Shown: piece after piece, positions 53,690-62,599 of the stretch
How the letters are laid out: every line of letters begins with the position of its first letter
Position numbering within the stretch: position 1 is the stretch's first letter
Assembly: GCA_003993805.1 (NCBI GenBank)
Contig: RSEF01000003.1
Location: 81,484,033 to 81,548,032, forward strand
Length of the DNA: 64,000 nt
Reading direction: 5' to 3'
From: Himantopus leucocephalus
Taxonomy: Eukaryota; Chordata; Aves; Charadriiformes; Recurvirostridae
Made by a program: the position numbers and the translations under genes
The notes under the pieces: generated by a model
The model's input: the letters and a program-made list of their open reading frames with translations, nothing else
Databases searched by the model: none
Told to the model about the DNA's origin: nothing

Positions 53690-53870
53690 TTAGTTTTATT
53701 CTGACAACTCCATTGAAAAGTAGAGAAGTATAATTCCCATTTTACTGCTGGGAAACTAATATATAAGAAAATGAGGTGTCTGAATCATGCGGTGGATCCA
53801 AAGCTGGCCTAGGAACCGAACCCCAGTCCAGAACATGAGCTGTTAAAACCAGATCCTGTCTCTGTATTGG
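53690..53870 (-). mobile_element. MIR-like SINE fossil
   Basis: On the plus strand the order is that of an antisense MIR: TTCCCATTTTACTGCTGGGAAACT, then GGATCCAAAGCTGGCCTAGG, AACCGAACCCCAGTCC and CAGAACATGAGCTGTT. I recognise CCCATTTTACAGATGGGGAAACTGAG-type and GAACCCAGGTCTCCTGAC-type blocks. It is old and gapped. Confidence 0.7.
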
Positions 53871-56800
53871 GTAATATGTCGTAAGGGTATTCAGACATGG
53901 GGTATATATTAAGAAGATTTGTAAAGAGCAGAAAGATAGTGACATTCAGTGGAAACCTTAAGAGGGAAGACATGGAAGTCCAGACGACACACACGTACTC
54001 ATGGCCACAGAGAAGTCACCAGGTTCTTACTAGGCTAGCAAAATATCAACAAACTTTTTTAAAACAAAAGTGTATTTCTAAAAGGACTGGGAAATCTCAG
54101 TTCAAATCTTTTGGAGGAGGAACGGAACTGGCCAATGTTGAATAGACTTTATCACTTCACAAAATTGTACACCAAATTCATCAGTGTGTTTCAGCTAAAG
54201 GGAGAACAAAATTAAGCCAAACTGCCTCATGGCAACATTTAAAAAATATAACTTTCTGAATTTGTGTTTAAACAAAAGTTGAAGCTTTAGCTGATGAACT
54301 TGGTGGAACACAATTGGTGAAGCTGCTGAAGTAATGGGACCTGAGTGGGAAGAGTTACGTCAGCTAACTGCTGACAGGCACGTTGGGGAGACTTGGCTGG
54401 CTCAATGTGCTGAAATGAAGGGGATGACCTAAGGATTAAGGATTAGCTTTAGGCTTTTAACTCGACAGTAATGTACATTGTATGTGTGCGTGTGTTTGCA
54501 TGGATGTGTGCTCATATAGACAGATGTGTCTGAGAGAGAGACGAGGTGGGGTTTGTACTGCTGTAATGCATTTGACTTCACAGCTTTGCGAATATGGGCT
54601 ATGTGTGAGGGATGTGTGTTCCTTCAAATTTGGCCGATTTTCTGTTCTGCAACTTTAAAATGAAATGCTTTTGCATAACTTTCTGTATTGTTTGTAAGTA
54701 GTTGTAAGCCAGTCATTACCATAGAGAAAAACAAAGGCTTATTAAAGAAACAAATATAATAACAACTGAGAAACAGCATTACAGAGAGACAAACAGCCGG
54801 CTAACAATGTGCAATGTCTGTCCGAAGTGTCACACAACACAAAGGCAGCGTGTGTTTGTGAGACCTTTTTTTATTAATGTCTCTTTGAGAACATTCAAAG
54901 GGAGTAATCTTGAAATAAATTAAATTAACACCTATTCTGAACTTCAGGGACAGTGGCACCACCTCTTTACTCTTTTTGCTTTTTTACAGCGTGATGTGAT
55001 GCATGCTCAATGGGAGCGTGACGTGTGAGGGAGTGAGTATTTACCTGGAAAATGGGGATTTTCTGGCTAAATGCAGAAGCTTGATTCGGTTGCCTTAGCG
55101 TGGGGGGCTACTAGGATCTTGTTACCAGCTTTGGATCGTAACTGCCTCTCAGGCCAGCCACTGATTGAAAAACTTAAGAATACTACAGGCTTTAGAAGGA
55201 AAAGAAACAAATGGCATTTCAGAGTGGGTGCCATGTGGGGATGTCTAACTGACTGGTGACAAAACAGTATATTAGTAGATGGAGTGATTTCTGGGGGTTC
55301 TAGCACAAAAACCATTCCATACACGAAACCTGCAAATAGAGCTATAATTACCAGTGTTTTCAGAGCAGTGGTAGAGTTGTATACAAGGGCATCTGTAAAA
55401 CACTTCCTACAGAAAAAGTTCTGAATAAAAACACTATCAAGCTTTTTAGAAATGAAGTCCTGTAATCATAGTAAATACCAGAAAAGTTACTAGTGCAAAA
55501 TAATGAGTAGGTGTATGGTCACTTTCTTCTTCTACTTGGCAACAATATTGGAATACATCCCAACTACGGCAGAGGCAGTGCTAGCAGGGGAAACATGTGG
55601 GGAAAGAAAAGTACATTATGGAGGCTAACTATTTGCTTTCCATCCTTAGCCAAAGCTGTACACAAACCAGAGCAGAATATTACCTCTGTAAGAATAACCA
55701 GGTTGCCCAGAAACCCAGGGGTCCCCAGCCTCTTCCAGTATAACTTCCACAGAGTAATTACAGAAGTGGCAGGCAGCAGTCAGAGTTGCAAGTCTGTTAC
55801 TTTTCCCTGTGCATCTCCTTGACTAAGACCATCTTTACTCTAAGTATCTAACCATGCCATTTGTAGAGTAGATGTAGTGAGCATTTTCATGCTGTGTGTT
55901 CTCTCTACAGTCCATTTGGTTCACTCCTTGCTTCAGACTATGTCTCAGGTACCCCAGACATCTATACTGCATACGGCTTTTGGCTCCAGTCAGAAACAGC
56001 CAAAAGTTCCCTCTTTAAGGAAACTTGGACACTGAATAGAGAGTTGTTCCAAGTCCTGTTTCCTACAGGCTACATAACGTTTGACCTGGTTCATATCACT
56101 TGTTCAGAGACCAGAACTTGCTCCTTGAGTCCCAAAGGCAGTATAGATTAATCCATAAATTCAAGATTGTTTCTAGCATGTCCTCTTGAAATATTTTGCT
56201 GGGAAATCAAAGTGTGGTTGCACCTTGTCATGGGTCTCTGCTTACAGCAAACACCTGGCAAATTCTTTGCAACAGAAGCGTAGTGTAAGCGTCTCGCATG
56301 ACCTCTGTTACTTCGTAAGTTGCTGGTGGTACTGCTGATCCTCTCACTCTGCCAATGCCCAGACTAGCAGATGACCCCTCTCCAGCCATTCTGAGAAGAT
56401 CTAACCTTGCTGTTTATTCTCGTAACAGCTACCAAAATCACACTGTCAGAATATAAATGGTAAGAATCATAGCATGCTTTTGTGGTCAGTTCCTGCATGC
56501 TCAGAAAGAGTTCGTGGTTTGGTAAGGCAGAGGGGTACTTCTGTCTAAATTGACATGAATCAGACAGAAGAGGAAAGATGCAGAACTGGCTGAGATTTCA
56601 ATTGCTGGAATGCTTCGGGGCAATTTAGGATGCTTGCAAAGTGAGTATGGACCAGAAAAAAACTACAAGATACAATTGTGCGGAACGACAGCATTAGCCA
56701 TGGAGAATTTGTCCTACATTGTTACCTATACTACCCACTTGATTTTGCAAACTTATACGCATGTAGGCACATACCCAGCACTATAGGGCTGAAGAGCTGG

Positions 56801-57072
56801 TTGTGAACACAATTACATATCCAAATGCATGGCAAGCTCACAGAGAGAAAATACTTTAAGGAAGGTAAAGGCCTTGACCCATCCCAACTGCAAACATATT
56901 CTCATCAGTAAGAGAAACAGTGAGGTGTTGCTTCTTGTGCAAGAGTAGGTGAAAGAAAAGTTTTCCAGCACACAGGTTTGAAATGTCCTGGACTTGCAAA
57001 TTCTGGGGGGCCTGGAACCCAGAAATATTAAAGACAAATTAAGGAAGACTTCTGCAGAAGATCCTCCAGGTT
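53871..57072. other. Intergenic, nothing recognised
   Basis: Contains GT-rich sequence at 54470-54540 and ordinary AT-rich DNA. Frames up to about 100 codons (for example near 55511) have no recognisable content or splice context. Confidence 0.5.
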
Positions 57073-57797
57073 CATAGAATCATAGAATGGTTTAGGCTGG
57101 AACGGACCTTAAAGATCATCTAGTTCCAACCCCCCTGCCATGTGCAGGGACACCTCCCACTAGACCAGGTTGCTCAAAGCCCCATCCAGCCTGGCCTTGA
57201 ACACTTCCAGGGATGGGGCATCCACAGCTTCCCTGGGCAACCTGTGCCAATGTCTCACCACCCTCAGAGTAAAGTTGTTCTTCCTCATATCTAATCTAAA
57301 TCTACCTTCTTACCATTACCCCTTGTCCCCTCGCTACACTGCCTGATAAAGAGTCCCTCTCTATCTTTCCTGTAGGTCCCCTTTAAGTACTGGAAGGGGC
57401 TATAAGGTGTGACCAGAGTCTTCTCTTCTCCAGGCTGAACAACCCCAACTCTCTCGGCCTGTCCTCATAGGAGAGGTGCTCCAGCCCTCTGATCGTCTTT
57501 GTAGCCCTCCTCTGGACCCTCTCCAACAGGTCCATGTCTTTCCTGTGCTGAGGGCTCCAGAGCTGGATGCAGCACTCCAGGTGGGGTTTCACCAGAGCAG
57601 AATAGAGGGGAAGAATCACCTCCCTCGACCTGCTGGCCGCACTTCTGATGCAGCCCAGGATGTGGTTGGCTTTCTGGGCTGTGAGCGCACATTGTTGGCT
57701 CATGTCCAGCTTTTCATCAACCAACACCCTCAAGTCCTTCTCCTCAAGGCTGCTTTCAATCCATTCTCCTCCCAGCCTGTATTTATGCCTGGAATAT
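57073..57797 (-). mobile_element. CR1 LINE, 5'-truncated, with long readable ORF2 remnant
   Basis: The plus strand begins with CATAGAAT twice (57073-57088), the antisense CR1 tail, followed by the complete 3'UTR and the end of ORF2. On the minus strand the frame from about 57790 to 57386 reads the CR1 ORF2 region downstream of the reverse transcriptase: [71 protein letters not shown] and [19 protein letters not shown], stopping after LWSHLIA by frameshift. It is the longest and among the least decayed CR1 copies here, but it lacks the endonuclease and reverse transcriptase, so it cannot move on its own. Confidence 0.96.
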
Positions 57798-58554
57798 GCA
57801 GGTCCATACAAGTGAGTATCACAGGCACTGAGGGTCAAAGGAAATGATGTATTATACCACAGAATAATATCAGAGAGCTGGCAGGTAATACCCCGGGAAC
57901 CATGCATTTTGCTGGGGGTTTTGTGTGTTCTATGTTGGATGAAGCTGTTTCCTGGAGAGAAGACAGCTGGAACAGAAACATGGTGGAAGAGCTGTTGTAA
58001 TATTTTACTGTCAGTCTAAAGACAGAAGTTCAAGCCTCCTGGCAAACTTGCCCTGACACTGGCTTCCCCTTAGTTCAGCCACAACTGGTTATCAGGTTGC
58101 TTGAAGTGGAGATAAAAGATGTATGGACGTGATCTAGTTTGCTTTGACCACACTATTTCAGTTTCCTGCTATGTCATTGTGCCTTCATCATACCAGTTCA
58201 ACAGGATTCTAAACTTCTGGCAGTCCTCTGACTGGACTGTTGAATGGTGGATATAAAGGTTTTACCAGAAATACAATGGTTATGTACATGTGTGGTGCTC
58301 GATGCTGCCAGAACAGTGTGAGGCTAGTGACAGAAACTATTCAAATTGGTGGTTGCATCCGAGTTTGGTTTTGGGGCCTGTGCCTCACGGTGGCAATCAG
58401 AATGATAATGCATTTACACGCAGGCTTACCATAAAACTTCTCTGTCTTTGTATAATGATGTATTGGACTGATGATGAAGCCAATTTTCATAAACCATTTA
58501 CCAAAAGGTAAGTATGGTGTTAAGTATGGAACCTAAAGCTGTACCAGTTTAGTC
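57798..58554. other. Intergenic, nothing recognised
   Basis: Unique-looking sequence between two CR1 copies; no gene. Confidence 0.5.
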
Positions 58555-58700
58555 GCAGAGGATCACAGAGTAGCTCGGGTTGGAAGGGACCATGGGAGGT
58601 TGGTCTGTAGTGCAAACTCCTACTCAAAGCACGGGCAACCTTCAACTCAGACTGCGTTGCTCAAGACTTTGCCCAGGTGGGTCTTACAAACCTTCAACAT
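58555..58700 (-). mobile_element. CR1 LINE 3' end, short
   Basis: GGATCACAGAGTAGCTCGGG followed by TTGGAAGGGACCATGGGAGG is the antisense CR1 3' start. The rest (CTACTCAAAGCACGGGCAAC, GTTGCTCAAGACTTTGCCC) fits a diverged CR1 subfamily 3'UTR. Confidence 0.7.
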
Positions 58701-58791
58701 ATGCTTTTGTTCTACAAGGTCCCAATTTCCCTTAATGCCTCAGATGGATAATGGAATGAGGGAAAGGGTGATGAGAGGTATATGGATATTT

Positions 58792-58868
58792 CCATGTTTA
58801 AGGCACGGGACCAGAACCCAGGATTCCTGGCCCTGACAGACTTTCTCTGTGATACTAGGTAAAAATAG
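58792..58868 (+). mobile_element. MIR-like SINE fragment
   Basis: GGCACGGGACCAGAACCCAG, GGATTCCTGG and TTTCTCTGTGATACTAGGTA follow the MIR order (GGGACTGGGAACC..., then TTGCTGTGTGACCTTGGGCA). Short and diverged. Confidence 0.5.
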
Positions 58869-59060
58869 GTAAAAATATATGAAGAGTTTAGTGCTGCACA
58901 GGCAACCTTCATTCTGGCCTGTCTTGAATTTGCTAGTGATTAATTTTCCTGTCTGCATGGTTTTTCAAAGATATTTTTGTGTAAATTTTTATAGATAATA
59001 ATATAGCCTTTGTCCTACAGGATCCCAAAGTGCTTCTCGAGTTATACACCTAACTGGCCA

Positions 59061-59123
59061 AAGCCTACTCCTGCTGAGGCCAATAGACATTTTGCCATCG
59101 ATTTCATTTGGGCCAGGATTTGG
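59061..59123. repeat. Ancient quasi-palindromic amniote repeat, copy D
   Basis: The left arm CCTACTCCTGCTGAGGCCAA and core TTTTGCCATCGATTTCA are followed by the right arm TTTGGGCCAGGATTTGGC. It matches the recalled pattern CTGGCCCCACTGAAGTCAAT / TTTTGCCATTGACTTCA / GGGGCCAGGATTT well. Just upstream, GGATCCCAAAGTGCTTCT (about 59020) is another word I associate with old amniote repeats. Confidence 0.7.
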
Positions 59124-62100
59124 CTGCGTAGAAATGGAATACAAGCAATTCTGTATGTCCATACGGCCTTTAATAAATTCCGGCTTCCCACTTGGGCAAT
59201 AAATCTGCCAGCAGAAGAGTAGTACAAAATTTGGTGTCACTTGCTGAAAAACTAAATATTTCAATATAAACTTTGAAAGGCATCAGTAGGCCATAATGAC
59301 AGTTGCTCTAAAAGTATCAATAGCATCACTTAGAGCCAGAGGTGGATGATGCACGCTGTGGTGTGTGTGGAGGTGGATGCGTGTGTAGAATCTCTGTATG
59401 CGCAGCAAATTATACATGTATATTTCAATCACTTCATAAAAGATCAGCTCTAGTTAGTTGCATAATCTAAAATTCTGGAACATTTTTGCTGTCCTACGTC
59501 TGCAAAAGTTTTTCATTTAGGAACACACACGTTTCTTGTCAATGTTATTTCTACAATCACTTAGTTAGAGCAGGGCATATTGTTCTCTGAATTTCTTGTT
59601 AAAATGTTTCACTTAATTAAACTTTTATAACCAGTTCTGCTCTATGTCTGATACTTGCTGTAAATTACAAAGAAAAGCCCCTCTGGCATTTATGAGAATT
59701 CAGACGATGAAGACTATAGGAAAAAAAAGAAAAGAAAAGAACGAGTGTCACTGAGCCCCAGATAGTTGCTGATTCCCAGTTATCTCCCACACAATTCAAT
59801 TTAATGAAATATAGGATTTCTTACTCTATAAACTAGACTTAAAAAGAGGCCAAAATAGAACTAATAATATTTCAAATTATTATATTGCAAATATTTCATA
59901 AGTGGAGTGAATTGCAGCATAATTTGAATAGTTGTGGTTTTGTCTACATTTCCGTAACATATTACATGGAAAATAAGGCTAAAATTTGCACGAACCTCAA
60001 AGAAAAAGAAACCAACAAACAAAGAAACAACAGGAAAAGCCATGGGAATTGAAGTCACACCTGGTTGCACGTGCTGGTGGGACGTACCTATGCACACATG
60101 CAAACGTACATGTCCCTTCCTGCGTCAAAACATTGCCAGAGTTTCAAAGGGGACTTGAGATGACCTCTCTGGTGCGGGGATTTAACAGCAGCTAAGTTCC
60201 AGCAAGATCTCATTTTTGAGAGCAACGTTCTGCTTCCAGGCCCTCCCAAAACCAACTGTGGGATGACTGCAAGATGGCTGTCACGTCCGTTACAGGATTG
60301 AGAGCTTTAATCCAATTGGCGGCAACGCTGCTATGAGACTTGGAAATCTCCTCTAACCTCTAACCACAGTTTAGTGTGCAAACTATTGTGTTTGCTCTTG
60401 GGAAGCTTCGCTCTTGCCAAAGAGAGCCAGTATTTATGCTATTTGGCATATTTATTATTCAGTTAACCCATTCCTTATACGTAAATGCTTTTTTAGAATT
60501 TATAACCCTCCCAAGAACTATGGGTGATGGACAGAAGTAAATAGCCATGAGGGGGAAAACAGAAGAAAACAAAACTTTAAATCTCTCTTCTCCCATAACT
60601 TTTATAATTTCTTCTATTGTCCTTTGTTTCACGGGGCTATTTGTCATGATGAAGGGAAGCAAGAATCAGACAGTGTCTGCGAAATCTGGTTGTGCTTAAA
60701 CATTTGTGAAATTCAGAGAAACGAGTTGTGCAATCTGACATCAAATAAAGATCAGATGACCCATAGGATTCAGTTTCCTTGTGAATGAAGGTGAAAGGGC
60801 TCTGCAGACAACGTCTTTATTTACTGGGATACTCAGTAGGACATGTAAACTTGGATTTTTATACCTCTGTTTCCCCTGGGCAGGGTGACACAGGCAGATA
60901 AGTTCTATTCAGAATTAAAACTTCTTATTTTACAGTTCACAGGGGACTGCTCCATCTCTTTATCTGAGAATTATTAGTATATTTGTGATGGCTGAAAGCT
61001 CTAAACAGAAAATGGATTTACCTTACTAAGAGATGCCCGCTCTGCTGACAGCTAGGTAGGGGGGTGTGTGTATACTACGGTGCTTGTCAGATTCTGATTT
61101 TGGGGTTAATGTAGCTCATCCGAAAAAAATCATTACTGGCAGACTTACTTGGGTAATAACATTATCTGGCAACAGGGATATGAAAGTCCAACTTGCTCTG
61201 GGACCTGGCTAGACTGGTGTGGACCAGCTGTGGAGGTGGGAGCGTTATTGCTGCATAAACTCAACACGGGCACTGGGCTCTCGCGGTTCCAGGACCTGAG
61301 CTAGCATCTTTGCGTGGTGCTGCTCTGTGCCGTAAACATGTATCTGCTGCCACAAAACTTATCTGGGTATTTCTAAACAGGTGCTCCATTGCTTCATGTG
61401 TGTAACCGATCATACCATGGGATGAAACCAGACTCTCTGTTTTCCCATTAATGAACAAGCAACAACCATATTACTGAGTGAACTGATTGTATCAAAACAG
61501 ACATGTACACAAAATTTCTAGTGTTGTTTGTTAAAGAGTTTATTCTCAAAGAGGCAACATTATTTCAGCCTGAGCATGCCTTTCTCAAGGACTATATAGT
61601 ATTCCAAAAGCTGAAAATAAACCATAACAGGTTCACACATTTTCCACTCAAAAGTAGCCCTATTTTGTGAGTGAATTCTTCAACATTATTTAAATTCATC
61701 TTTAAATTGATAATTTATTTAGATGAGGTCTAGGCTTCAGGCTAGGGGGGTGAGGGGAAAACTTTTTGACTCCCATCATATTCAGTGATGTCAGTGAAAC
61801 TTTGACAGTTAACTAAACTCACGATAAGTAAAAGTTAGACAATTTGACGTGAAACCAGAAATATCATGGGGAAACAGGTAAGAAAACCCTGTATTTCTGA
61901 ATCATAAATTAGCCAGTAGAAAGAAAACCCATCTAAAATTCTTGGCATAGTTTTCTGAAAACTAATACATGCAGGAATTTATTTTTCTTAACAGAACATT
62001 GGTATTATTACCCACAGTTTTCCAGGAGTGAGATTTCTATTCTGTTTATATTTCTGTGTTCTTTTTCACTTTTTGATGTTATTTCCAGAATTCATTAATT

Positions 62101-62301
62101 TTTCTTTTCATTTTTTGTACATGCTCTTTTCCTCTTCTTTTTCTCCCAAACTTATCTATGAAGGTATTTCTATGCTGGGAAATAGATGTGTTTCCACGTC
62201 GTTCTTCAACTGGCTTATGGATGTGACCTTTATCTTAAAACCTGTTTATTCTATGTATTCCATAGCTTTTGTGACTATTTACAATATGTATTGCACATTA
62301 T
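59124..62301. other. Intergenic flank downstream of APOB
   Basis: Mostly AT-rich. It includes a GT-rich patch at 59360-59385, an AAAAG-rich tract at 59719-59741, and a somewhat CpG-containing stretch at 60200-60500 with liver-factor-like words (see findings). No gene is supported between here and the APOB 3' end. Confidence 0.5.
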
Positions 62302-62374
62302 TGGCTTGATCCAACATACAGTGAAATCGAAGCAAAGACTTCCCATTGACCTTGACAATTGTTGGATTAAGCCC
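62302..62374. repeat. Ancient quasi-palindromic amniote repeat, copy E
   Basis: The left arm CTTGATCCAA is mirrored by the right arm TTGGATTAAGCC, around a centre with the CCCATTGAC motif. I recall this architecture (GATCCAA, a CCATTGACTT-type core, TTGGATC) as a common old repeat in birds, crocodilians and turtles, but I cannot name the family. It lies about 60 bp beyond the APOB poly(A) signal. Confidence 0.6.
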
Positions 62375-62411
62375 TATGGTCCAAGTAAAAGCAGCTGTAA
62401 TGAATGACACA

Positions 62412-62599
62412 AAAATGTAATAAAGAACTCATTTATTGACTTATTAAGCTTATTAAAATAACCTAGTGTAGATTATTCAGTTTTCATTTACAAATTCAGA
62501 TTCAAACAGTATCTACCTGAAGCTCCAGTATGCTGATTGCTGCTATTTTTAAATACATTGTGGTACAAACTTATTACTTCTCCTCTTCTGCATGTCCAT
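62412..62599 (-). other. APOB: APOB 3' untranslated region (approximate end)
   Basis: This is AT-rich sequence between the stop codon and the first strong poly(A) signal on the minus strand. With cleavage expected 10-30 nt beyond the AATAAA, the 3'UTR would be roughly 175-190 nt. It contains AT-rich stretches such as TATTTAAAAATAG but no further open frame. The exact cleavage site is inferred. Confidence 0.7.
62432..62437 (-). terminator. APOB: Poly(A) signal AATAAA of APOB
   Basis: TTTATT on the plus strand reads AATAAA on the minus strand, about 163 nt past the APOB stop. It is followed on the minus strand by a T/G-rich run (ATTTTTGTGTC, about 62417-62407), a typical downstream element. 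It is the first canonical signal after the stop that I noticed. Confidence 0.8.

Noticed and set aside
55511..55822. 103-codon plus-strand frame
   Set aside because: No family resemblance and no splice, promoter or poly(A) context that would support it.
57383..57907. Minus-strand frame of 174 codons as a host gene
   Set aside because: It is CR1 ORF2 sequence with a short unrelated upstream extension; the frame breaks before the true ORF2 end.
1..62301. LDAH or another neighbouring gene, tRNA, rRNA or CRISPR array in the intergenic part
   Set aside because: No exon-like blocks with family motifs, no tRNA-like A/B box pairs in a cloverleaf context and no regularly spaced repeats were seen.
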